Of a stretch of 64,000 nt of DNA, positions 28,584 through 38,400 are shown in pieces. Source of the stretch: Prevotella sp. (GTDB lineage Bacteria; Bacteroidota; Bacteroidia; Bacteroidales; Bacteroidaceae); the NCBI GenBank assembly GCA_015060485.1, contig SUYI01000009.1:1-64000 (forward strand), given 5' to 3'. Position 1 is the first letter of the stretch, and the number at the start of each line of letters is the position of its first letter. The notes under the pieces were generated by a model. It was not told where the DNA came from. It did no database searches and worked only from the letters and a program-made list of their open reading frames with translations. The translations under genes were made by a program, and so were the position numbers.

Positions 28584-30878
28584 ATGGCACATCTAACGGA
28601 ACTACAAGTAGAAAATGTCAAATCGCACATGATGCGCGACGAAGATGCATTAAGAATTAAGTTCAAAGCAAAGAATACCGAATTTGACACTATCAGCAGA
28701 CCTCACAACGAAGTTGAGGCCTATGAGAAAATGGGGTATTCTGTGGTTCGGTCTTCTGCACGCAAAACAACATTATCTCGAAAAAAGGATCATGGCGTGC
28801 AGTTTGAAGATGACGTGTGGTGTATGTTCTATAAACTTGGATTTCGAATTTTGAATGGAGACGAGAAACTTGTTGTTCAATGGGGCCCCAATAAGGAAGA
28901 TACCCAACAACTTGATGTGGTAGCTGTAGGCGATGATGCCATATTCGTTGTTGAATGTAAGGCAGCTCTAACTTCTGTTGGTCACAGTTTCAAGACTGAA
29001 CTAAACAAAATGGAGCAATACATGACTGGTATTACTGAATCTTTACGGCAGATATACGGTAACAAACGAGTAAAATTTATTTTTGCCTCTCGAAACTACC
29101 GTATTAATGACGAAGATATTGCTCGTATGGGAAATGCTGGAATATTCCATTTGAATGACAACTCCTATAACTATATCAACAACCTCATCAAGTCATACAA
29201 AGAATCCGTCATCTACCAATTCTATGGGTTGATGTTTAAGGATGAACTTATAAATGACGATCTGATTAAAATACCTGTTTTGAAGGGCAAGATGGGTGAA
29301 CGTAACTATTATATTTTCTCTATCGAGCCGAGCACGTTGCTAAAGATAGGATTCGTCCTTCATAGAACCCGTGTCAATGATTCTATGGCACCAACGTATC
29401 AACGTCTTCTTGTTCCATCAAGACTGAAAGGCATTACTAATTTTATTGACGGAGGAGGCTATTTCCCAAATTCCATCATCATCAACTTCAGTGCAGCAAA
29501 TGATGAGCTGAAAGTGAAGTTTACACCCATCAGGGCAGAAAAGGACTCCCAATCAGAGTTCGGGTTCCTGCGCATCCCTAATGCTTATGGCATTGCTTAC
29601 ATCATCGACGGACAACACCGCGTGTATGGTTATGCCCAGTCACAACATAAGGAAGACAGCACTATCCCTGTTGTTGCTTTCGAGGGTATGGAATCGGAGG
29701 AACAGCTTAAGATATTCATGGAGATTAACGAGAATCAAAAGGCCGTCAGCCCAAGCCTGCGACTAGACTTGGAGGAAGACCTTTACTGGAAATCAGCTCG
29801 TCTTGATTCTCGCATGAAAGCGCTGCGTTCGTCATGTATCAAAGCTCTTGCAGCCAATTCAAACTATGTGCTTTACAACAAAATCTCTGTTGGCGAAGAT
29901 CCGTCTCTTTTGGCCTTCAAGCCTTTTGATACCGCATTGGGACGCTCAGGATTGATACCCAAAGCCTCTTCAACACAATGGACTGGTGATACTGATGTCT
30001 GCATATACAACACCAACGAGACGGACATTGATAAAGCCATGAAGGATAGCCGTACCAGGATAACAAAGTTCATTGATGATGGCTATGCCATTGCGGACTC
30101 AATCATGACAGAAGAGGTCAAACAAGACTACCTGTTCTCTAACCGAGCCACGTTTGCATTCATTGCTCTCTTGGGGTCTTTGCATACATATCTTATCAAG
30201 ATAAATACAATTAATCCTCAATCATCAATTCCTGATAGAATTGCAGCTGTTGATCCGTACATTCGTCATTTGGCAAACAGTCTCAACAACCTCTCAGACG
30301 AAGACAACCGAATTATCAAAGGTGTGTTGGGACAGGGTGCCGATACATTCTGGCTTCGCTCTTTCCAGAATATCATCAACAAACAATTCCCTGAATATGC
30401 GCCTGAAGAACTGGTAGAATGGAAAGAGACACAAGATCAATCGTTACAGCAGGAAGGCGCAGAGCGCAAGGCAGATATCCGTCGCCAACTCAGAACACTC
30501 CTGTTTGCTCGACTTGAAAAGGTGTATGGTGCAAAATGGTTGAATAATGTGGCCATTCTTAAGAACGCCATTGAAGGTAGAATCATCAAAGAGTATGGTG
30601 ACAACGATGATTTCGATCTGTCTGAATACGATTGGAGAGATTACTTGGAAGTCTCGGAATATCGTGACGTGATTGATAAGAACTTCAGCTATCAGGAGTT
30701 CGAGGAAGTCTTTGCTATTAACATTGGACTTGCTTTTAAATCAAAGAAAGACAAACTCAATTGGATGACGATGATTAGTGAACCCAAAGGTAAAAAGACT
30801 TCTGCTTTGACACGTTCAGATTTAAATCGTCTGGAATTGATCAATACACATTTGGCCAACTTCATTGATGTTGAATGA
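28584..30878 (+). CDS. DGQHR-domain (DndB-like) protein with N-terminal restriction-endonuclease-like domain
   Basis: QLDVVAVGDDAIFVVECKA (PD-(D/E)xK-like) and AYIIDGQHRVYGY. Confidence 0.75.
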   Translation: MAHLTELQVENVKSHMMRDEDALRIKFKAKNTEFDTISRPHNEVEAYEKMGYSVVRSSARKTTLSRKKDHGVQFEDDVWCMFYKLGFRILNGDEKLVVQWGPNKEDTQQLDVVAVGDDAIFVVECKAALTSVGHSFKTELNKMEQYMTGITESLRQIYGNKRVKFIFASRNYRINDEDIARMGNAGIFHLNDNSYNYINNLIKSYKESVIYQFYGLMFKDELINDDLIKIPVLKGKMGERNYYIFSIEPSTLLKIGFVLHRTRVNDSMAPTYQRLLVPSRLKGITNFIDGGGYFPNSIIINFSAANDELKVKFTPIRAEKDSQSEFGFLRIPNAYGIAYIIDGQHRVYGYAQSQHKEDSTIPVVAFEGMESEEQLKIFMEINENQKAVSPSLRLDLEEDLYWKSARLDSRMKALRSSCIKALAANSNYVLYNKISVGEDPSLLAFKPFDTALGRSGLIPKASSTQWTGDTDVCIYNTNETDIDKAMKDSRTRITKFIDDGYAIADSIMTEEVKQDYLFSNRATFAFIALLGSLHTYLIKINTINPQSSIPDRIAAVDPYIRHLANSLNNLSDEDNRIIKGVLGQGADTFWLRSFQNIINKQFPEYAPEELVEWKETQDQSLQQEGAERKADIRRQLRTLLFARLEKVYGAKWLNNVAILKNAIEGRIIKEYGDNDDFDLSEYDWRDYLEVSEYRDVIDKNFSYQEFEEVFAINIGLAFKSKKDKLNWMTMISEPKGKKTSALTRSDLNRLELINTHLANFIDVE

Positions 30879-32293
30879 CATACAAGGAGATATCAAGAAC
30901 GGATAATTCGCTGCGCCCCTATCAGCAACAGGCAAAGGAGGACATCTTCTCTGCCTGGGACGAATGTGATGGCGTGATGTTCCAGATGCCAACTGGTACT
31001 GGAAAGACCCGCCTGTTTTCATCCATCATCAGCGATATCAAGACTTGGAGCGTTCAGAACGGTGAGGACGTAAAAATCCTTATCATAGCACACCGCATAG
31101 AACTGATAGACCAAATCAGTGAGAATTTGGAACGTTATAAAGTTTCACATGCTATTATTGCCGGTGGAAAACCTCGCGATTTAAGATATCCCGTCCAAGT
31201 GGCTTCTGTCCAAACCATAACTCACCGTAACAATCTTGATGTGGCAAGTGACTTGAATGTCAATTTCATTATTGTGGATGAGGCCCATCATTGTGTTGCT
31301 AATTCTTATAAGAAGCTTTGGGACATGTATCCTAATGCAAAAAAACTGGGAGTGACTGCAACACCTTGGCGAATGAACAACGGAGGCTTTGAAAGCGTTT
31401 TCGATAAGATTATCATTTCGCAGTCTATCCAAAGTTTTATTGATGCAGGTTGGCTTGCTCCTTACGACTATTATTCTATCAGCTATAATAGCGAGATTCA
31501 GAAGGAGATTGAATCAATTACCGAGTTTGATGTGGAAGGTGATTATAAGATTTCTGCTTTGGAGAAAAAGATAGACACCTCACGTATTCGAGCTCAATTA
31601 CTGGATAGCTATTTGAAATTTGCCAAAGGCAAGAAGGGGATTATCTATTCTGTTAGCAGAAAACATAGTGACCACATCTGCCAAGAATATCGTGAAGCGG
31701 GTATAAACATCGTTCGTATAGATAGCAAAACACCTAAAGACGAACGAAAACTATATGTGGACCGTTTCAGAAAAGGCCTGATTGATATTATTGTAAACGT
31801 AGATATATTCTCAGAAGGTTTTGATTGCCCTGATATAGAGTTTATCCAATTGGCAAGGCCAACAAGATCGTTAGTGAAGTATCTGCAGCAAGTTGGACGT
31901 GGATTGCGCCCAACAGCAGGTAAAAGCATTTGCCTAATCTTGGATAATGTTGGCCTGCATTTTCAGTTTGGACTGCCTAATTCAGACCGAAATTGGGAGG
32001 AATGCTTTGTGGGGAGTCCACATATTCCAACTCGTAGGAATAGCTCTGGAGGCTCAATGCTTACGGAACATAAAGAGCGAAACTTCTCAGAAGGCACAGA
32101 CGAGATGCAATTGATTGTTGCATCACAAAAGAAAGCTGATGAAGCAACAAAGCAGTGGTCTGATAAAGACTTAGAATTATTAAAGACGTTATTTGAAGAA
32201 AAACAGTGTCCAATAGAAGTTCTTGTTGCTGTTTTCAAACGAAGTGAGGATGAGATAAGGAATAAATTATCTGAATTAGCACCTAAAGAATAA
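30875..32293 (+). CDS. SF2 DEAD/DEAH helicase
   Basis: LRPYQQQAKEDI, MPTGTGKTRL, VDEAHH, VGRGLRPT; 4-bp overlap with upstream gene. Confidence 0.9.
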   Translation: MTYKEISRTDNSLRPYQQQAKEDIFSAWDECDGVMFQMPTGTGKTRLFSSIISDIKTWSVQNGEDVKILIIAHRIELIDQISENLERYKVSHAIIAGGKPRDLRYPVQVASVQTITHRNNLDVASDLNVNFIIVDEAHHCVANSYKKLWDMYPNAKKLGVTATPWRMNNGGFESVFDKIIISQSIQSFIDAGWLAPYDYYSISYNSEIQKEIESITEFDVEGDYKISALEKKIDTSRIRAQLLDSYLKFAKGKKGIIYSVSRKHSDHICQEYREAGINIVRIDSKTPKDERKLYVDRFRKGLIDIIVNVDIFSEGFDCPDIEFIQLARPTRSLVKYLQQVGRGLRPTAGKSICLILDNVGLHFQFGLPNSDRNWEECFVGSPHIPTRRNSSGGSMLTEHKERNFSEGTDEMQLIVASQKKADEATKQWSDKDLELLKTLFEEKQCPIEVLVAVFKRSEDEIRNKLSELAPKE

Positions 32294-33537
32294 TGGCTAC
32301 AATTACTCCCTTCTACCGCTCTGGCAGCAAAGACTTCACCCTCGTAAATGGTGATTGCGTGTCGGTACTTGAATCGTTTGATTTCAAGTTCGACATGATA
32401 TTTGCTGACCCTCCTTACTTCCTGAGTAATGGCGGCATCAGTGTCAGTAGCGGTAAGGTGGTTTGTGTGGATAAAGGAGGATGGGACAAGGCTCCTTCAG
32501 CGGAGTATATTGATGAGTTTAATCGTCGGTGGATCACGGCTTGCAAGGATAAACTGAAAGACAATGGAACCATTTGGATTAGTGGTACCCACCACAATAT
32601 TTTCTCTGTGGCAGACCAGCTGTCAGAATTGGGATTCAAAATTCTGAATGTGGTAACGTGGAATAAGACTGATCCGCCTGACAATGTATCTCATCGTGTG
32701 TTCAAACACTCTGCGGAGTATATCATCTGGGCCAAGAAATCGAAACGGGCTCAGCACCGCTATAATTACGAACTGATGCGCCAACTGAACGACGGCAAGC
32801 AAATGACGGATGTGTGGCGAATGCCGGCAGTGGCGAAATGGGAGAAGTCATGTGGTAAACATCCTACGCAGAAGCCATTAAGTTTGTTGTCGCGCATGAT
32901 CATGGCTTCTACAAAGGAAGGTGACTGGGTGCTCGATCCCTTTAATGGTAGCGGTACCACTGGCATCGCCGCCTCTCTGCTTGGGAGAAAGTATCTGGGT
33001 ATAGATATGGATTCTGGGTATCTTGAACTGGCCTCAAAACGTAGAGAGGAACTGGAAAATGAGGAGGTTAGGCAGGCTTATAAGGAGATGGTGCTGGTGG
33101 ATTTCAATGGAGCCATCCAAGCAGAGCAACCGCATCATGTACTCGTGGGAAGGATTGGTTCTGAAGAGCAATGGGAATGGTTTGAGAAGTCTCACACCTA
33201 TATCTTACCAATCAGCAAAATTCTGTTTATGCCAAAATTGCTTGGTGCAGAATATGTGTTGGCTTTTCTTGGGAAAAATCCGAAGCGGGCCCAGCTGTGC
33301 AGAATATCTTCGGTAAAGCCCCAAGTAAAGACCCGAGAACAGATAGAAGAGATGGCTTCGCATACTTCTTACTATAAGCCAACACGTGACAAAACCTACT
33401 GGCTTATCCATCTGGAAAAGCCATTGGATGAGATAAAAGGAAAGGTGTTCAACAAGTCGTTGTTGCTTAACTTACAAGAGCAGCGTGGAGCCTATTGGAT
33501 TAAGAAATACGAAGAGGCCATCAAGGCGTTTGAGTGA
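32293..33537 (+). CDS. DNA methyltransferase (beta-class N6-adenine/N4-cytosine type, DpnA-like) with C-terminal extension
   Basis: FADPPYFLSNGGISVSSGKVVCVDKGGWD, DPFNGSGTTGIAA; TAATG stop/start overlap. Confidence 0.88.
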   Translation: MATITPFYRSGSKDFTLVNGDCVSVLESFDFKFDMIFADPPYFLSNGGISVSSGKVVCVDKGGWDKAPSAEYIDEFNRRWITACKDKLKDNGTIWISGTHHNIFSVADQLSELGFKILNVVTWNKTDPPDNVSHRVFKHSAEYIIWAKKSKRAQHRYNYELMRQLNDGKQMTDVWRMPAVAKWEKSCGKHPTQKPLSLLSRMIMASTKEGDWVLDPFNGSGTTGIAASLLGRKYLGIDMDSGYLELASKRREELENEEVRQAYKEMVLVDFNGAIQAEQPHHVLVGRIGSEEQWEWFEKSHTYILPISKILFMPKLLGAEYVLAFLGKNPKRAQLCRISSVKPQVKTREQIEEMASHTSYYKPTRDKTYWLIHLEKPLDEIKGKVFNKSLLLNLQEQRGAYWIKKYEEAIKAFE

Positions 33538-34606
33538 CACCTTGTAGTATGTCACTGATTTTGCTCCAATAGTAGTACGCCTCCGGATTACCGCGACGTA
33601 TTTTGGTTAGTTCTTTGCTAACGGCAGCACTAATTTTCATATTCATTGCATCATTAGCATTGCCTGAATATTTCATGATTTCATGCTGGCCATATTCAAT
33701 AGCTGTAGCCAAATAGGCCGCCTTTGCTGCATCGGTTATGGCCTGATCAAGCGTATACCTGCCAACATAGATATGGCTCTTCAACTTATCAACTCCCTCG
33801 GCAAGCAGTTCAAAATCATTGTTGGGGTCAACCTTTCCGCGTGTACCAAGTGCCATTGCTGAATTCCGGATGTCTTCATAGACAATGCTGAGGTCGTCAC
33901 CCTTTCCACGATATGATGACAGTTCAACTACTGCTATCGACTTGAATGTTTCCGCCGTGGTGGCAATGTCTTCTACGGCATCAAACAACCTTCCAATATC
34001 GTGTAGCTGCTTAGCGACGTTGATAGTGGAGTTGTGTGTGCCTTTATAATAGGGAACACCGCATGTATTGGGTGCAAAGGCTGTCAGTTTGTCGCCAAGA
34101 ATATCAGCAACTGACGGTACTCGAATGATGGTTTCGCTATTATCAGTCTTAATGAATGGATGCAAGAGAGGCTTGTCTTCTATCTGATGATAGTGGTTGT
34201 CCTCGAAAAGCACATCGAGTAATACAGAGTCCTCTATCTGGTCAGAATACACCACCTCGAAGAATGATTTGTAATGGCCCTTGGGTACATTGCCGTTCCT
34301 GTTCTCACGTCTGATAGTCTTACAATCAGTAAAGCCATATTTCTCGCAGTTCTGGAGATATTTTTCAATGTCGGTTCCTGGTGGGCATAGAACGTCTATG
34401 TCTATAGAGAGCCTGCGGGCCTTTTCACCGAGTATCAGAAGAAGACTTGTTCCGCCCTTGAAAGTCAGTGGACAGCCTTCCTTGACAAGCATCTCCAATA
34501 GTGAGAAAGCACGAATAACCTTCTCAACAAGTTCGGGGTGTCTGAATTTATGTGATGAACATACTTTGTCAATCCATTCCTTTTCAAAACATTCTTCCTG
34601 TATCAT
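33521..34606 (-). CDS. AbiEii-family nucleotidyltransferase toxin
   Basis: LTFKGGTSLLLILGEKARRLSIDIDV (GGTSL...SxDID). Confidence 0.85.
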   Translation of the reverse strand: MIQEECFEKEWIDKVCSSHKFRHPELVEKVIRAFSLLEMLVKEGCPLTFKGGTSLLLILGEKARRLSIDIDVLCPPGTDIEKYLQNCEKYGFTDCKTIRRENRNGNVPKGHYKSFFEVVYSDQIEDSVLLDVLFEDNHYHQIEDKPLLHPFIKTDNSETIIRVPSVADILGDKLTAFAPNTCGVPYYKGTHNSTINVAKQLHDIGRLFDAVEDIATTAETFKSIAVVELSSYRGKGDDLSIVYEDIRNSAMALGTRGKVDPNNDFELLAEGVDKLKSHIYVGRYTLDQAITDAAKAAYLATAIEYGQHEIMKYSGNANDAMNMKISAAVSKELTKIRRGNPEAYYYWSKISDILQGVTQTP

Positions 34607-35313
34607 TGTATTTCCTTCAAGTCGTTAAGTATTGATTCCTTCTCATTTCGACGGTCTGCATATCTTAGCAGACGGGTCTGGTTAACGTTATAATGGGTGA
34701 CGGCGGTTCTAAGCATCTCTAAATTCTCATAGCCATGCAGATAGTAGAAGTCGGGATCAACCCTTGTATCTACCAATAATTTCTCTATGGTAGGGACGGG
34801 CACTTTTCCGTCAAACATTAGTGGAGATTCTGTAACGAGTGGTTTTACAATGATGTTCTCGCTGCTAAAATCAATGTAGGTCGATGCTATTTTCTTAGTA
34901 GGAGAGAGGAAGAGACGTCCCTTATGTTTTGGTAGCAACACGTTGAAAACACTCTCCGTAACCTCACGGTTTGTCTCGATATAGACAGTGTTGTTCGGCG
35001 TGAGGTCATGCAGTAAGGGAGTAATGACACCGCCACCATAAACGCAAAAGTCTGCTAGTGGAAACTGCTTTGACAAAGACTTGTATAGCGAACGGGCTTT
35101 AGTATTGGCTTTCACCTGAAATGAATTAGAGATGTGAGCAGTATATATACCACGTCCAATCCTCTTCAGCTTTCCTTGTCTGCAAAGATTGCTCAAATGC
35201 CAGCTGAGCGTATTCCTTGCAATTCCAGCAGTAACCTCTATCGGCATGTCGTCAATTGCAAACTGCTGAAGGCCATTGGCATAGTTCATGATGTTGTTAC
35301 TTACTCCTACCAT
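34603..35313 (-). CDS. AbiEi-like antitoxin/regulator
   Basis: N-terminal wHTH (ARNTLSWHLSNLCRQGKLKRIGRGIYT), 4-bp overlap with the AbiEii gene. Confidence 0.78.
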   Translation of the reverse strand: MVGVSNNIMNYANGLQQFAIDDMPIEVTAGIARNTLSWHLSNLCRQGKLKRIGRGIYTAHISNSFQVKANTKARSLYKSLSKQFPLADFCVYGGGVITPLLHDLTPNNTVYIETNREVTESVFNVLLPKHKGRLFLSPTKKIASTYIDFSSENIIVKPLVTESPLMFDGKVPVPTIEKLLVDTRVDPDFYYLHGYENLEMLRTAVTHYNVNQTRLLRYADRRNEKESILNDLKEIQ

Positions 35314-35491
35314 TATTTATCGTGAATAAAAATCGCTGCAAAGATAGCTAAAATTCGGCAAATATCCAAATTTTTGCCGTTTTTTAGTTTTATTTTAATG
35401 ATTATTTGCAGATGTGATTTCAGAACAAATAAGCTGTTTAAAGATCCTAGAGACATCCGAAAGGTTAAAAAATCCCAAAAGTGGATCCACC

Positions 35492-35527
35492 CGGATCGGC
35501 CGGTCTTGTTCAGATCGGCTTTTTTTG
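35492..35527 (+). terminator. Terminator-like hairpin (with G-U pairs) followed by T7
   Basis: GGCCGGTC ttgttca GATCGGCT TTTTTT. Confidence 0.55.
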
Positions 35528-35539
35528 TACCTTTGCACC

Positions 35540-36118
35540 ATGATGTATGAACAAACATTTCTGACACATAAAGAGGCTGTGAAAAAGGCGCTTGAGGAAC
35601 TTGGCGGCAGAGCAAGGTTAAGGGATATATATCCTCGGGTTATTCCTTATATTAAGTATAAACCAGGAAGTGATATTAGGGCAACGTTACGTCGTTTACT
35701 CCAAACGACTCCAGAATTATTCCGTCGTACTGAAGGAAGAAAAGGCTGGTGGGAACTTGTTTCGTATCAGGAAGAATTGGCAGAGAGGGATAGAAAAATA
35801 GCAGAACTAACTCAATCTCAGATAACCAAGTCAGTAATCATTCAGGCCTTTAATGATTGTAACAACTTAGTAGAAAGAACTTTCGCCATGCAGACAATGG
35901 AGAGGCTTTTCGGAGGAATTGATGTTTGGAAGATAGCTTGCAAAGAGATGAAAAAGGCGGGTTATTTTAATGACCCTCAACCAGTGATAATATTTGATAG
36001 GCCTCAGATAGATCTCATTATAGACAAGCATATTGAACATGCCGATGTCGCCGTCGGAGTTGCAGAGAAAGGATCAACAGTATTTCATCACAAAATAGAG
36101 AAAGATGGACGAGAATAA
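35540..36118 (+). CDS. Winged-helix protein with C-terminal VAVGVAEKGSTV motif
   Basis: TACCTTTG promoter just upstream; HARE-HTH-like N-term; C-term HADVAVGVAEKGSTVFHHKIEKD. Confidence 0.65.
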   Translation: MMYEQTFLTHKEAVKKALEELGGRARLRDIYPRVIPYIKYKPGSDIRATLRRLLQTTPELFRRTEGRKGWWELVSYQEELAERDRKIAELTQSQITKSVIIQAFNDCNNLVERTFAMQTMERLFGGIDVWKIACKEMKKAGYFNDPQPVIIFDRPQIDLIIDKHIEHADVAVGVAEKGSTVFHHKIEKDGRE

Positions 36119-36617
36119 GAAAGCAGAATATACGAAAGGAATGTTTGCAGGTGCAACATTTAATAACTCAGTGGTGGTTGGAATCGCTGAGAGTGGTTCA
36201 ACGGTTAGCTACGAAGCACCTAATAAGAAAATGAAGGATGATGGTGATGACAACTTGCAGAAAAAAGGCAAGAAGGCCATCATGGAATATGTAGGACGGC
36301 TTCGGCCTTTAGTGAAAGAACAGTATCAGGAGCGATACGACCAGATATGGGAGGGTATCCTGGAAATCAGCCAAGTGAAAGCTGTGATATATAATAAAGG
36401 TAAGCAGCAGGACACAACCTTTAACCGCAATCTTCTGGCTCAGCTTATCCATCAGGTGGAAATCATCTATCTTTCTTCAGCCAATAATGCACTGATGACT
36501 ACTTATTTGGAACCCGAAAGAGGGGCAGATCATCCGGTAAGGCAAAAGCTTGGAGAAGTTCCAGATAAAGACATAAAGAATGCAGTAGAGGATTACATGA
36601 AAAAGCATTTAGAATAA
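36105..36617 (+). CDS. Hypothetical protein with N-terminal VVVGIAESGSTV motif
   Basis: Overlaps upstream ORF by 14 bp; NNSVVVGIAESGSTVSYEAP. Confidence 0.65.
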   Translation: MDENKKAEYTKGMFAGATFNNSVVVGIAESGSTVSYEAPNKKMKDDGDDNLQKKGKKAIMEYVGRLRPLVKEQYQERYDQIWEGILEISQVKAVIYNKGKQQDTTFNRNLLAQLIHQVEIIYLSSANNALMTTYLEPERGADHPVRQKLGEVPDKDIKNAVEDYMKKHLE

Positions 36618-36692
36618 TCATTTTTTGAAGGAAAAAAGAAAGTTGGGTCACCCGAAAAGTGGCCTAACTTCTTGTATATCAGCGAGTGAAGG

Positions 36693-36729
36693 AAAGAAAG
36701 AAAGTTGCGCAACTTTCTTTCTTTTTTTC
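36693..36729 (+). terminator. Intrinsic terminator built on a 32-bp perfect palindrome
   Basis: AAAGAAAGAAAGTTGC|GCAACTTTCTTTCTTT followed by T-run. Confidence 0.85.
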
Positions 36730-36745
36730 ACCCATTTATTTTTCA

Positions 36746-36900
36746 GACCTTTGCATCGCAATCCAATCCCGGAGGGGTGAGGAAATCCGAAACCCGATGG
36801 TGGGTGATTGCGGAGGTATTTGAGACTTCGTCTCGAAAACCTTTGGCGCTCGGAAGAGCTCAAACGAGTTTGGTTCTTCGCTCGCTGATGCGGTCTTTGA
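36746..36900 (+). ncRNA. Putative structured leader, divergent copy 3
   Basis: GACCTTTG -7; cgcaatc/gattgcg stem; gagacttcgtctc hairpin; gaagagctcAAACGAGTTTggttcttc GA-loop hairpin with ctcgg. Confidence 0.4.
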
Positions 36901-37005
36901 CATATTGTTACAACGGAATTGATAATCTGTTTTTCTACGCACATCTTTTTACTTACGTACACATACACGCATGTATGCGTACATTTATCAAAATTTGAAA
37001 GGAAT

Positions 37006-37395
37006 ATGAAAACAGAACAACAAGATAAGGATTTGATGCGTCGTGCTGTGCGCCACCTGCTGGTGACTGACGACGACGTGATGAATGAGGCGGAGCGCAT
37101 AGTGGGGCATACCCTGCAGCGTGAAAACCAAGGTGACAACGGATGCCTGACGGTGACGGAGATAGCCGGGGAACTGGGTATGGAAGCCAGGGACCTGAAC
37201 TCGTTTCTGCGCGACATGGGCGTCCAGAAATGGAAGCAAGGTCAGTATCGGCTGACACCCCAATACGAGGGGCTGGGGCTGACACACGACAGGCTGTTCA
37301 TCTACTATTCGAAGGACGGGAAGAAGAAACGTCAGACCTATCTCGTCTGGACTCCCAAAGGTCTGGAATTTATAAGGAAGATGATAAAAGGATAA
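37006..37395 (+). CDS. Phage antirepressor KilAC-like protein
   Basis: LTVTEIAGELGMEARDLNSFLRDMGVQKWKQGQYRLTPQYEGLGL...WTPKGLEFI. Confidence 0.65.
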   Translation: MKTEQQDKDLMRRAVRHLLVTDDDVMNEAERIVGHTLQRENQGDNGCLTVTEIAGELGMEARDLNSFLRDMGVQKWKQGQYRLTPQYEGLGLTHDRLFIYYSKDGKKKRQTYLVWTPKGLEFIRKMIKG

Positions 37396-37424
37396 AGGTA
37401 AAAACGTAAAAAAATAAAAGTATT

Positions 37425-38051
37425 ATGACAAAAGCATTTTTGTATGATTCCCTTTGTGGAATGGTTTATCGTGCCATGTTTGCCGGACTTGACGAGTACG
37501 GGAAGGCACAGTGGATTAACATTACTCCGGGTGAGGAACCCAAGACGCTGGAAGACTATGTGAGGGACGAAGACCTGGAAGATATGCGGTTCTTTGTGCT
37601 GTCGCTGGATGGTGAGATGGCCCAGACATTGCAGATTGCAAAGGTTTTGGGAAAAGTGATGGAATTCCCCTTCGAAGGAATTGGTGCCGACCTGAAACTA
37701 TCGGTCTGTCACATGAAGGAATTGGGCGTGAAATGGGACCGCAAACCTCTTGAACTCGATGTCAGGGTGTTTGAAAACAGCGTGACCAGCAAACGTAAGG
37801 GTAAGTACTCGTTCCGGGTGGAGGATTACAATGAGAGTTGCTCTGTGTTGGCCGACGTGGACGGCTATGACGATTTGGACGAGCTGTTCAGAGATCTACA
37901 CACCTATTTCTTCGTACTTGAGAATCTGGCGGAAATATCAGTTATCCGTAAAGGCCTCATCATCAGCGACAAGCTGAAGAAGGATGTGAAGAAGACGGAA
38001 CTGAGCAACTTTGACCATGTTGTTAAGGATGGGATTGTATTTGGTGTTTAA
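37425..38051 (+). CDS. Hypothetical protein
   Basis: 208-aa ORF co-directional with neighbours. Confidence 0.6.
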   Translation: MTKAFLYDSLCGMVYRAMFAGLDEYGKAQWINITPGEEPKTLEDYVRDEDLEDMRFFVLSLDGEMAQTLQIAKVLGKVMEFPFEGIGADLKLSVCHMKELGVKWDRKPLELDVRVFENSVTSKRKGKYSFRVEDYNESCSVLADVDGYDDLDELFRDLHTYFFVLENLAEISVIRKGLIISDKLKKDVKKTELSNFDHVVKDGIVFGV

Positions 38052-38102
38052 AGGATAAGGAAAAAAGGACCACAGATTTAACGGATTAAACGGATTATTT
38101 TT

Positions 38103-38396
38103 ATGGAAAAAACTGTGAGAATTTTGGAGCAGTCGGCACTTTCGACCAAAAAGTATACCGACAAGAAGACTGGTGAGGAGAAGGTGATCAACGCCGTGAC
38201 GTTTAAGCTGTCGGACGGCATCGACACTTTCCTGGGTGAGGTGACAGGCGAACGCGCCGTGAACTGCCCGCAGTACGACAAGAACTACTTCTACCGCGTG
38301 CAGTGCTCGATGGTGGTCAGGGAATGGGATAGCTCTCAGACCGGCGAACACATGAAGGCTACGACGATTTACCTGGACAAAATCGCAATGAAGTAG
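38103..38396 (+). CDS. Hypothetical small protein
   Basis: 97-aa ORF MEKTVRILEQSALSTKKYTDKKTGEEKV, in replication-gene context. Confidence 0.6.
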   Translation: MEKTVRILEQSALSTKKYTDKKTGEEKVINAVTFKLSDGIDTFLGEVTGERAVNCPQYDKNYFYRVQCSMVVREWDSSQTGEHMKATTIYLDKIAMK

Positions 38397-38400
38397 GATT

